DNA of 7,103 bases from Flavobacteriaceae bacterium (GCA_030633285.1 DAOVTC010000051.1:1-7103), one strand, 5' to 3'. Positions 1 to 6,442 are shown, counted from the stretch's first letter. Numbers and translations: made by a program. Notes: generated by a model not told the origin, from the letters alone.

Positions 1-26
1 TCCCTCCAAATAGAATTTAAAAATTA
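1..26 (-). other. In-frame TAA in sppA and continuation of the same reading frame
   Basis: Read on the minus strand, the codons after the TAA at 24-26 give F-L-N-S-I-W-R up to the window edge with no frame change. From memory of E. coli SppA, the stretch starting at the Met after the lysine motif (MSPAAREADS, then R, then WIGELW) aligns without gaps to MSDANKEQTQ, stop, FLNSIW here, so the stop occupies a single normal residue position. One base change, for example CAA to TAA, would explain it. The rest of the gene lies outside the window, so whether the downstream part is intact cannot be seen. Confidence 0.75.
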
Positions 27-665
27 CTGTGTTTGCTCTTTGTTTGCATCACTCATTTTATTTGCTAAAAATGGTTCAACAGCACTTTTATATTTTCCAT
101 GACGGATAACTTCCATTTTCACCCCATATTTATCTTGAAAATCTTTAAAAAATAAAATTTCGCCTGACAAGCCTTTAAAGTCTAAACCGCCAACTGGGTT
201 AACATAAATTGAATCAGCCACCGAACTTAAATAATAATTTTTTTGATCATAAACATCTGCATAAGCAGTGATAAATTTACCAGATTCTTTAAATTCATAT
301 AGTTTATCTCTTATTGCTTGTGTTTGGGCAATACCCGAATTTAATTGTAAAGCTTCAATACTTATACCTAAAATATTATCATCATATTTAGCATTTTCAA
401 TGGCATTAATTATTGTATTTAACCCCATAGCTTCATCTCCAAAACCAAATATTTCATCAAATGGATCTCCACTTTTTGGCGCATAATCTTTTATCTCTTC
501 TTTTAATTTTAACACCAAAACAGAATTGTTTTTAACCGTAATTTGATCTTTTTCACCAAACGCAGATCCCATAGCCGCACCAATGGCAATTAAAACCATA
601 AACATGATAAAAAATGAAATGAATACACCTACTATAACCGCTAATAATTCTCTTAAAAAAGTCAT
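24..665 (-). CDS. sppA: Signal peptide peptidase SppA, N-terminal part cut short by an in-frame stop
   Basis: SppA is a membrane-bound S49 serine protease that degrades signal peptides left after secretion. The open frame gives 213 residues. A hydrophobic anchor spans about residues 7-34, followed by the first S49 domain with the family stretch GKYKSAVEPF. K193 (codon at 87-89) in YKSAVEP matches the catalytic lysine of E. coli SppA. Long SppA proteins have close to 600 residues, with the lysine in the N-terminal repeat and the nucleophilic serine in the C-terminal repeat. This product therefore has the lysine but cannot contain the serine. The frame stops at TAA (24-26), but the bases beyond still read like SppA, so this looks like a nonsense mutation or a sequence error rather than a short natural protein. 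The ATG at 663-665 puts the membrane anchor at the N terminus, as expected. The gene is divergent from folK. Family identity is firm; functional status is open. Confidence 0.88.
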   Translation of the reverse strand: MTFLRELLAVIVGVFISFFIMFMVLIAIGAAMGSAFGEKDQITVKNNSVLVLKLKEEIKDYAPKSGDPFDEIFGFGDEAMGLNTIINAIENAKYDDNILGISIEALQLNSGIAQTQAIRDKLYEFKESGKFITAYADVYDQKNYYLSSVADSIYVNPVGGLDFKGLSGEILFFKDFQDKYGVKMEVIRHGKYKSAVEPFLANKMSDANKEQTQ

Positions 666-687
666 ATAAATATTTTATAATATGTCG

Positions 688-715
688 AACAATATATTAA
701 ATTGTTACAATTGTT
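688..715. repeat. ATTGTT repeats and a small hairpin in the sppA leader
   Basis: AACAAT (688-693) and ATTGTT (701-706) form a 6-bp inverted repeat with a 7-base loop. A second direct copy of ATTGTT follows at 710-715 and overlaps the palindrome ACAATTGT (707-714). If the -7 candidate at 729-736 is used, this cluster lies in the 5' leader of the sppA transcript. It could be a leader hairpin, an operator, or chance in AT-rich DNA. Confidence 0.3.
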
Positions 716-728
716 GAAAAATAAAAAA

Positions 729-736
729 CAAATATA
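729..736 (-). promoter_or_regulatory. Candidate -7 promoter element for sppA
   Basis: The minus strand reads TATATTTG, an exact match to the Bacteroidetes sigma-A -7 consensus TAnnTTTG, about 64 bp upstream of the sppA ATG. No TTG (-33 element) lies at the usual 17-23 bp spacing. In DNA this AT-rich a match of this kind can arise by chance. Confidence 0.3.
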
Positions 737-896
737 ATCTTTTATCCTATTGTTTTATTTTCTTTGCATTTATAATATTAAAATGACCCGAAAAAAATAA
801 TTTCGTAGCTAATACTACAAAAGGATTTTTAAATTCAAACAAGAAAAAAATTAATCAATTTTTCTGTCAATCATTTTAACATGCACTTGGTATAAA

Positions 897-2027
897 ATGA
901 GAATAGTTAGAACCACATATCTATCGTTAGGGAGCAATAAAGGAGATAAATTAAAGACTCTTCAAAATACTGTTGATCTTATCGACGAAAAGATCGGGCA
1001 TATAAAAAAAGTTTCTTCAGTTTATAAAACCAAATCATGGGGCTTTAAAAGTGATGATTTTTTTAATATTTGCGTAGAAGTATCTACTAATTTAAATCCA
1101 GAAGTTTTAATAGAAACTGTACTTCTTATTGAAAATAAACTCGGTAGAGAAAGAAATAATTCTACTGATTATAAAGATAGAAATATTGATATTGATATCT
1201 TACTTTTTGATGATGAAATTATTTTTTTCAACAATTTAAAGGTTCCTCATCCAAAAATGTTAGAGCGCAAATTTGTTTTAGTTCCTTTAACAGAAATTGC
1301 TCCAAATGTAATTCATCCTATTGCTAAAAAAACAATACTTATTTGTTTACAAAATTGTACTGATTCAGGTGATATTGAAAAAATTGATTTAAAAATAATC
1401 CGACCAATATCACTAGTTGAAAAGTATAATTATATAGCAATTGAAGGAAATATTGGTTCAGGAAAAACTTCATTAGCAAATAAAATTGGTGATGATTTTA
1501 ATGCCAAACTCGTATTAGAGCGTTTTGCCGACAATCCGTTTTTACCCAAATTTTATGAAGATAAGGAACGCTATGCATTTCCATTAGAAATGAGTTTTTT
1601 AGCAGATAGATATCACCAACTTACTGATGACTTGGCTCAATTTGACTTATTCAAAAATTTTATAGTTTCGGATTACTTTATTTTCAAATCGCTCATTTTT
1701 GCACAAATTACTTTACCGAAAGAAGAATATAGCTTGTACCGAAAAATGTTTGATATTATGTACAAAGAAATATCAAAACCTGATGTTTATGTTTATCTAT
1801 ATCAAAATACAGAAAGGTTAATAGAAAATATTAAAAACCGAGGTAGAGAATATGAGCAAAATATCAAACCTGACTATTTGGAAAAAATACATAAAGGCTA
1901 CCTCAATTTTATAAAAACCAAAGAGCAATTAAACACCTTAATTATTGATGTAACCGAACTTGATTTTGTCAATAATGATGCTGATTATCAAAGTATTATT
2001 AATAAGATATCTGATTTTAAACAATAG
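897..2027 (+). CDS. folK: Fusion of HPPK (FolK) with a deoxynucleoside kinase
   Basis: This is a two-domain cytosolic enzyme of 376 residues. Residues 5-160 are 6-hydroxymethyl-7,8-dihydropterin pyrophosphokinase, which transfers diphosphate from ATP to the pterin in folate synthesis. They show the start motif LSLGSN (9-14), the GRER segment (83-86), R95 with the metal-binding pair D98 and D100 in DRNIDID, and VPH with H118, all matching E. coli HPPK active-site positions. Residues 175-376 resemble a deoxynucleoside kinase: P-loop GNIGSGKT (184-191), ERFADNPFLPKFY with probable base E208, and the LID segment NRGREYE (314-320) before NIKPDYLEKI. The usual D/E-R-S/T motif is replaced by SDYFIFKSLIF (258-268). 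The same two-domain layout is known in Flavobacteriaceae. Because an HPPK alone has about 160 residues, the length itself shows the fusion. The ATG at 897 sits just before the first HPPK strand, with an A-rich upstream and no Shine–Dalgarno. The 3' end faces gldC at 6 bp. Activity and substrate of the kinase half are inferred. Confidence 0.93.
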   Translation: MRIVRTTYLSLGSNKGDKLKTLQNTVDLIDEKIGHIKKVSSVYKTKSWGFKSDDFFNICVEVSTNLNPEVLIETVLLIENKLGRERNNSTDYKDRNIDIDILLFDDEIIFFNNLKVPHPKMLERKFVLVPLTEIAPNVIHPIAKKTILICLQNCTDSGDIEKIDLKIIRPISLVEKYNYIAIEGNIGSGKTSLANKIGDDFNAKLVLERFADNPFLPKFYEDKERYAFPLEMSFLADRYHQLTDDLAQFDLFKNFIVSDYFIFKSLIFAQITLPKEEYSLYRKMFDIMYKEISKPDVYVYLYQNTERLIENIKNRGREYEQNIKPDYLEKIHKGYLNFIKTKEQLNTLIIDVTELDFVNNDADYQSIINKISDFKQ

Positions 2028-2033
2028 TCTTAT

Positions 2034-2372
2034 TTACTTGCTCTTTATCCCCATTTTTTCTGCAAAATAGTCACAAAAATCACGCATTGTTGCACTCATT
2101 TTATCATCACTTGTTGCAGTTTCAAAAGTATCTGCCATAGATACCAAGGTTTGATGAAAAAATTGTTTCATCTCATTTATGGGCATCTCTTTAGTCCACA
2201 AATTAATTTTATAAGTATCTTTATTTGTGCTATCCCAAACAGAAAGTAATAAAGCTTTTGCTTCCATATCTTTTATATCACCATCATCAGCAGACCAAAA
2301 TAATTCTTCGGGAACTTTATTTTCATCTAAACCTACTTTAATATTTATTTCTGATCTATGTTTTATTGCCAT
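2034..2372 (-). CDS. gldC: Gliding motility protein GldC
   Basis: GldC is a small Bacteroidetes protein tied to gliding; in Flavobacterium johnsoniae it lies with gldB, and its loss only weakens movement. The product has 112 residues, the usual size. Recognisable stretches are INIKVGLDENKVPE (9-22), LLLSVWDS (41-48), NLWTKEMPINEMKQFFHQTL (57-76) and the C-terminal MSATMRDFCDYFAEKMGI (92-109). I see no signal peptide or membrane segment, so it is probably cytoplasmic or peripheral. I chose the ATG at 2370-2372 because MAIKHRSEIN is where the family begins. The frame stays open to a TTG at 2412-2414, but those 14 extra codons are low-complexity and lie in the leader. It follows gldB by 62 bp on the same strand, so co-transcription is likely. 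The biochemical role is unknown. Confidence 0.9.
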   Translation of the reverse strand: MAIKHRSEINIKVGLDENKVPEELFWSADDGDIKDMEAKALLLSVWDSTNKDTYKINLWTKEMPINEMKQFFHQTLVSMADTFETATSDDKMSATMRDFCDYFAEKMGIKSK

Positions 2373-2377
2373 TGTTA

Positions 2378-2393
2378 TGTTTATTTGTTTATT
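2378..2393 (-). repeat. Tandem octamer AATAAACA x2 directly upstream of gldC
   Basis: On the minus strand two perfect head-to-tail copies of AATAAACA fill positions -6 to -21 before the gldC ATG, followed by TAACA. There is no Shine–Dalgarno sequence. A-rich stretches at these positions promote initiation in Bacteroidetes, so the repeat may act as the ribosome-loading region. Two copies are few, so chance is possible. Confidence 0.6.
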
Positions 2394-2434
2394 CGTGTAT
2401 TTGTTTTTACTCAACGAATCAATGCTTTAACGCA

Positions 2435-3397
2435 TCAACGTTTTTTGGGTTTATATTTTGATTGATTAAAGATTTCTTGATTATCTACAACCATCATTTC
2501 TTGTATAGAAATTTTATTATTTTTCATGTATGATTGTACTATTTGCCAACCAAACCAGACACCAATTTTACCTGGAGATTCTTTATCAATTTCTAAAAAG
2601 AATTTAGAAAATGGTGCTTCAATAATAAATCGTTTTGACAACTCAGGGTCAGTACTGTGCAACATTAAGTTTTGTATAAAATACTTCCAAATTTCGACTT
2701 CACTTTTCTCTGCCCATACCAATTGTTCTGTTGTATATCCTAAAATTTCAGCCTCATCAACATTGGGTAAAAAAGCTTGCATCATAGCTAATTTTTTTCC
2801 TTCTTGAATCATTCTTGATACAAAACTTTTATCTGATAAAGGCGGAATCAATTGTTTCGCAAACGGTTCTGCTACAGCAACAATCAAATGCTCTTTGGTA
2901 TAATTTTGTTTTACATAACTTGGAAAACTATCATATATTTCATTTTTTTTACCTAAAAATATATCCAATGAAATAAACAATAAATCATCCGCCAAAATCA
3001 CATTATGTTCATAATCAACATTGGTTAAAACGGTAATTACTTTTGGCTCTTTAAACTCCGAATAATAATATTTTATGTGTTTAAAAAGAGAGCTTAACTG
3101 CTCTTTTTCACTTGAAAAATCAGCATATAATTTTTGTGATTCTGCAAATAAATCTTGCTCATCTTTATTTTGCATTTTATTTATCCAAACACTATCTGGA
3201 TTAGGTTCTGGAAATAAAAATGGAAATTCATTTTTTAAATCAGATAAGTTTTCTGGTGGAGTTGTATAAAATTTTTGATCAAAACGATCAACAACTACAT
3301 CAACTTTTATGTTGTCTGTATTAACTTTATTATTCTCTTTTTTTGAACAACTCAAAATACTTAAAAACAGTAAAAGTGAAAACAATTTTAATTTCAT
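2435..3397 (-). CDS. gldB: Gliding motility lipoprotein GldB
   Basis: GldB is a cell-envelope lipoprotein needed for flavobacterial gliding. The product has 320 residues. The N terminus is a lipoprotein signal: MKLK, a hydrophobic run, then ILSC with the lipidated cysteine at C17. The sequence after the cysteine (SKKENN) is not clearly an acidic surface-export signal, so which membrane face it occupies is unsure. Family-typical stretches are DRFDQKFY (37-44), FPFLFPEPNPDSVW (58-71), SRMIQEGKKLAMMQAFLP (194-211), LGYTTEQLVWAEKSE (219-233) and ESPGKIGVWFGWQIVQSYM (273-291). The last two resemble predicted zinc proteases of the DUF2268 type, but I find no HExxH; the likely slot reads AEPFA (176-180). 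The ATG at 3395-3397 sits right before the signal peptide. It is first in a gldB-gldC pair and divergent from nadE. Confidence 0.92.
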   Translation of the reverse strand: MKLKLFSLLLFLSILSCSKKENNKVNTDNIKVDVVVDRFDQKFYTTPPENLSDLKNEFPFLFPEPNPDSVWINKMQNKDEQDLFAESQKLYADFSSEKEQLSSLFKHIKYYYSEFKEPKVITVLTNVDYEHNVILADDLLFISLDIFLGKKNEIYDSFPSYVKQNYTKEHLIVAVAEPFAKQLIPPLSDKSFVSRMIQEGKKLAMMQAFLPNVDEAEILGYTTEQLVWAEKSEVEIWKYFIQNLMLHSTDPELSKRFIIEAPFSKFFLEIDKESPGKIGVWFGWQIVQSYMKNNKISIQEMMVVDNQEIFNQSKYKPKKR

Positions 3398-3465
3398 CTG
3401 GTTATATTTATGGTGTATAAAATTTATTATTTGAATCTAATCCAAATTCCAAAAATAAAATTTAA

Positions 3466-3473
3466 TATTTTTG
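3466..3473 (+). promoter_or_regulatory. Candidate -7 promoter element for nadE
   Basis: TATTTTTG matches the Bacteroidetes -7 consensus TAnnTTTG exactly and ends 30 bp before the nadE ATG, giving a leader of about 25 nt. The nearest upstream TTG (3431-3433) is 32 bp away, longer than the usual 17-23 bp, so no standard -33 element is present. Confidence 0.35.
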
Positions 3474-3480
3474 TAGTCAG

Positions 3481-3488
3481 CAAATTTA
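3481..3488 (-). promoter_or_regulatory. Candidate -7 promoter element for gldB
   Basis: The minus strand reads TAAATTTG, an exact TAnnTTTG match 83 bp upstream of the gldB ATG. It lies next to the nadE candidate on the other strand, so the two would form back-to-back promoters in the 106-bp gap. No -33 TTG is found at the normal spacing. The evidence is weak in such AT-rich DNA. Confidence 0.25.
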
Positions 3489-3503
3489 ATAAATACTTTG
3501 AGA

Positions 3504-4295
3504 ATGAATACAGAAAAGGTAACAAATCACATTGTTAATTGGTTAAAAAATTATGCCGTCAAAGCTAATGTAAAAGGTTTTGTTATAGGAATTTCTGGCG
3601 GAATTGATTCAGCCGTAACTTCAACACTTTGTGCCAAAACTGGTTTACAAACCATGTGTATTGAAATGCCTATTCATCAAGATGCAAATCAGGTTAATCG
3701 TGGTAAAGAGCATATTCAGCAATTAAAAAAAAGATTTAACAATGTAAGTTCTAATTTGGTAGATCTTACTTCTCCATTTGAAGAATTTAAAAATGTTGTA
3801 CCCAAAAATGAAAGTAAAGAAAAAATTGATCTATCATTTGCCAATACTCGTGCAAGGTTACGTATGACTACCTTGTACTACTTTGCAGGGATAAAAGGTT
3901 TATTAGTTACTGGTACTGGTAATAAAGTAGAAGATTTTGGTGTAGGGTTTTACACTAAGTATGGCGATGGCGGAGTTGATTTGAGTCCGATTGCAGATTT
4001 ATTAAAATCTGAAGTTTATGAATTGGCAAATTATTTAGATGTTAATAATGATATACAATCTGCACAACCAACTGATGGTTTATTTGGTGATTCACGTACA
4101 GACGAAGATCAACTAGGAGCTAATTATGATGAGTTAGAATGGGCTATGAAAAAATATGATGATAAAAAAGATGTAAATGATTTTGAGGGTAGAAAAAAAG
4201 AAGTTTTTAAAATTTACACCAAACTTCATCGTGCAAACTTGCATAAAATGGTAGCAATTCCTGTTTGTGAGATTTCTAAAGAAATAAAAAAATAA
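3504..4295 (+). CDS. nadE: Ammonia-dependent NAD+ synthase
   Basis: NadE makes NAD+ in the cytosol from nicotinic acid adenine dinucleotide, ATP and ammonia, the last step of NAD synthesis. The product has 263 residues, the size of the single-domain form. There is no N-terminal nitrilase-type glutaminase domain, so ammonia must come from solution or another protein. Visible motifs are the ATP pyrophosphatase P-loop SGGIDS (31-36), NTRARLRM (114-121), GTGNKVEDFGVGFYTKYGDG (137-156) with VDLSPIADLLKSEVYELA after it, and the C-terminal HRANLHKM (242-249). The frame also allows a TTG start two codons upstream (3498), but I prefer the ATG at 3504 because the family begins MNTEKV. It is divergent from gldB and convergent with dnaG, with 5 bp between the stops. 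Confidence 0.95.
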   Translation: MNTEKVTNHIVNWLKNYAVKANVKGFVIGISGGIDSAVTSTLCAKTGLQTMCIEMPIHQDANQVNRGKEHIQQLKKRFNNVSSNLVDLTSPFEEFKNVVPKNESKEKIDLSFANTRARLRMTTLYYFAGIKGLLVTGTGNKVEDFGVGFYTKYGDGGVDLSPIADLLKSEVYELANYLDVNNDIQSAQPTDGLFGDSRTDEDQLGANYDELEWAMKKYDDKKDVNDFEGRKKEVFKIYTKLHRANLHKMVAIPVCEISKEIKK

Positions 4296-4300
4296 GAGAA

Positions 4301-6304
4301 TTAATTTACAACAATATTCAGTTTTTCTGCCAATAAATTTTTTAATTGGGTATAATCCATAATTGTCTTTTTAATTTCCTCTTTATCAATTTCTTCTTCA
4401 TTATCTTCTAAATTGGTAGGATTCATTTTTTCAGTTAATAACCGAATTTTTTGTTTGATTAATAATGTTCGTAGGTTATAAATAACATCTGGAACAAATT
4501 TTGGCAATCCTTTTTCTTTACTTTTAGGAAAAATATTATGACGTTCCCAATCACTCAACACTTCTTTTTCTTCATCCATCAAAATATTGGTTACTGCTGT
4601 TGATATTTCAATATCAATATGATTGATAAACGACTCAATATTAATATCCTGACTTTGATTTAGCTGATGAATTATTTCATAATATATTTTTAAAAAAATT
4701 GGATTTGTAAATTCAATTTCATCTTCTTGAAGGTTGACATAAATTTCATTAGAAACAACATTAATGTAATCTTCTTTTTGAATTTTTTTGTTACCATCAT
4801 CATCAATTACAGTTACATAATCAACAAAATCAACTTCATTATTTCCATACAATAACAAAACCCAAATTAACGATGATTCTAGCACCAATAACCTATCAAT
4901 TTTTTCAACTTGCTTATCCTCTTTTTTTACACCCGTAAAAGGTGTAAGAGAAATAGGTTGCCTTTTTGATGCTTCTCTTTTTTCTCTTTTAAGAATTTGC
5001 GACAGCTCATTAAACAAAACATTTTCCGATATATCCATAAGTCTTGCACATTCTTGCACATAAACTTCTTTTTGAATATTGTTTGGAATTTTAGAAATAC
5101 TAGCAACAATATCTCTAATTAATTCTGCTTTTTTAATCGGGTCATTTTTTGTGTCTTTTAGTAATAATGAGGTTTTAAATTGAATAAAATCTTTCGCATT
5201 ATTTTCTAAATACTCTTTTAACTCATGAGCAGATTTATTTTTAGCAAAACTATCTGGATCTTCTCCTTCAGGGAAAGCTACAATTTTAACATTCATTCCC
5301 TGCTCTAATATCAAATCTATTCCACGAATTGAAGCCCTAATCCCAGCTGCATCTCCGTCAAATAAAACGGTAATATTTGGAGTCAATCTATTGATTAATC
5401 TTATTTGATCAGAAGTTAAAGCTGTACCCGAAGAAGCCACAACATTTGTAATACCAGATTGATATAAAGAAATTACATCGGTATATCCTTCTACCAAATA
5501 GCAATTATCTTCTTTTGCAATACTTTGCTTTGCTTGATAAATACCATATAAAATTTTACTTTTATGGTAAATATCACTTTCAGGAGAATTAAGGTATTTG
5601 GCAACTTTTTTATCAGTTAATAAGGTTCTTCCACCAAAACCTAAAACCCTACCACTCATACTGTGTATAGGAAAAAGTACTCGCCCTTTAAAACGATCAA
5701 ATTTCCTCGCTTGTTCAACTGGAGAGCTTGCTTCTTTTACTATGGTAAGTCCTGTTTTTTCTAAAAACTTAAGATCGTATTTTTTTTCTAGAGCAGCATC
5801 TGTAAAGGCTGTCCACTCATCTAAAGCATAACCCAACTCAAATTTTTTAATGATCTCATCACTAAAACCTCGCTCTTTAAAATACGTTAAAGCAATAGCT
5901 TTTCCTCTTTCAGAATTTAAAAGAATATCATGGAAGTAATTTTTTGCATATTCAGAAACCAAATACATACTTTCTCTTTCATCAGCATGTTGCTTTTGCT
6001 CATCTGATTGTTCAGTTTCTTCAATTTCAATATTGTACTTTCTAGCAAGAAAACGAATTGCCTCTGGATAAGAATAATGCTCATGTTCCATTAAAAAAGT
6101 AATGGCATTACCACCTTTACCTGTACTAAAATCTTTCCATATTTGTTTTACCGGAGACACCATAAAAGATGGTGTTTTTTCATCGGCAAAAGGACTTAAT
6201 CCTTTGAAATTAGCTCCGGCTTTTTTTAAATTGACAAAATCACCAATCACCTCTTCAACTCGAGAAGTTTCAAAAACTTTATCAATGGTATCTCTTGAAA
6301 TCAA
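4301..6304 (-). CDS. dnaG: DNA primase DnaG without zinc ligands
   Basis: DnaG makes RNA primers at the replication fork and is recruited by DnaB helicase. The product has 667 residues. Residues 1-100 are the N-terminal zinc-binding-type domain in fold (NFKGLSPFADEKTPSFMVSP, then GGNAITFLM), but all four zinc ligands are gone: S37, A40, D58 and T61 stand where C-H-C-C is usual. The catalytic core follows, with KGRVLFPI (206-213), GFGGRTL (222-228) and the Toprim site: E272 in EGYTDV and D316/D318 in DGDAAG. Residues from about 450 on are the less conserved helicase-interaction region, ending in helices. The start is TTG at 6302-6304: the family begins MIS..TID, no ATG lies between it and the upstream in-frame TAG (6329-6331), and the next Met is residue 48. 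It is convergent with nadE and downstream of clpX on the same strand. Confidence 0.95.
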   Translation of the reverse strand: MISRDTIDKVFETSRVEEVIGDFVNLKKAGANFKGLSPFADEKTPSFMVSPVKQIWKDFSTGKGGNAITFLMEHEHYSYPEAIRFLARKYNIEIEETEQSDEQKQHADERESMYLVSEYAKNYFHDILLNSERGKAIALTYFKERGFSDEIIKKFELGYALDEWTAFTDAALEKKYDLKFLEKTGLTIVKEASSPVEQARKFDRFKGRVLFPIHSMSGRVLGFGGRTLLTDKKVAKYLNSPESDIYHKSKILYGIYQAKQSIAKEDNCYLVEGYTDVISLYQSGITNVVASSGTALTSDQIRLINRLTPNITVLFDGDAAGIRASIRGIDLILEQGMNVKIVAFPEGEDPDSFAKNKSAHELKEYLENNAKDFIQFKTSLLLKDTKNDPIKKAELIRDIVASISKIPNNIQKEVYVQECARLMDISENVLFNELSQILKREKREASKRQPISLTPFTGVKKEDKQVEKIDRLLVLESSLIWVLLLYGNNEVDFVDYVTVIDDDGNKKIQKEDYINVVSNEIYVNLQEDEIEFTNPIFLKIYYEIIHQLNQSQDINIESFINHIDIEISTAVTNILMDEEKEVLSDWERHNIFPKSKEKGLPKFVPDVIYNLRTLLIKQKIRLLTEKMNPTNLEDNEEEIDKEEIKKTIMDYTQLKNLLAEKLNIVVN

Positions 6305-6323
6305 ATTAAAAAATTTAAAAAAA

Positions 6324-6331
6324 CAAATCTA
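6324..6331 (-). promoter_or_regulatory. Candidate -7 promoter element for dnaG
   Basis: The minus strand reads TAGATTTG, an exact TAnnTTTG match ending 19 bp before the dnaG TTG start, which would give a very short leader. No TTG lies 17-23 bp upstream of it. It sits downstream of the clpX terminator candidate, which fits dnaG having its own promoter. Confidence 0.3.
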
Positions 6332-6373
6332 CATATAATGAAGGTAAATATAAAAAATTAGCTACTAATACAC

Positions 6374-6415
6374 CAATAAATAAAAATCCTATAAGGTTTT
6401 AATACCAAATAGGAT
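6374..6415 (-). terminator. Probable intrinsic terminator of clpX
   Basis: On the minus strand ATCCTAT (6415-6409) pairs with ATAGGAT (6392-6386), a perfect 7-bp stem. The 16-base loop can add a 3-bp inner stem (GGT 6395-6397 with ACC 6404-6406). The transcript then runs into a U-rich tract, TTTTTATTTATT (about 6385-6374). It lies 28 bp after the clpX stop and before dnaG. The stem is AT-rich and moderate in strength, but position and orientation fit. Confidence 0.5.
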
Positions 6416-6442
6416 AATAATAATTTCGTAATCTTAAGTTTT

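Larger units (their letters stand above)
666..896. promoter_or_regulatory. Divergent intergenic region between sppA and folK
   Basis: This 231-bp AT-rich stretch lies between two divergent starts, so it should hold promoters for both genes. I see no open frame or RNA gene in it. Toward sppA there is a Bacteroidetes-type -7 match (729-736) and a small hairpin. Toward folK I find no full TAnnTTTG match; the nearest is TTTCTTTG at 759-766, with one mismatch and no TTG at the proper distance. A weak hairpin, GTAG-CTAATA-CTAC, lies around 805-818. No Shine–Dalgarno sequence precedes either start, as is usual in this phylum. Confidence 0.5.

Noticed and set aside
2373..2414. N-terminal extension of GldC from a TTG
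   Set aside because: The 14 codons are Asn/Lys-rich leader sequence outside the family start; the ATG at 2370-2372 fits the family.
2526..2807. Open frame of 93 codons on the plus strand
   Set aside because: Antisense to gldB, with no recognisable domain.
3498..3503. TTG start for nadE two codons upstream of the ATG
   Set aside because: ATG at 3504 gives the typical MNTEKV beginning; the TTG adds only two residues.
4272..4285. Inverted repeat at the end of nadE as a terminator
   Set aside because: Stem is only A/T with one G-C pair, loop is tiny, and no T-tract follows on the plus strand.
4927..5109. Open frame of 60 codons on the minus strand
   Set aside because: Out-of-frame reading inside dnaG, low-complexity Lys/Phe-rich product.
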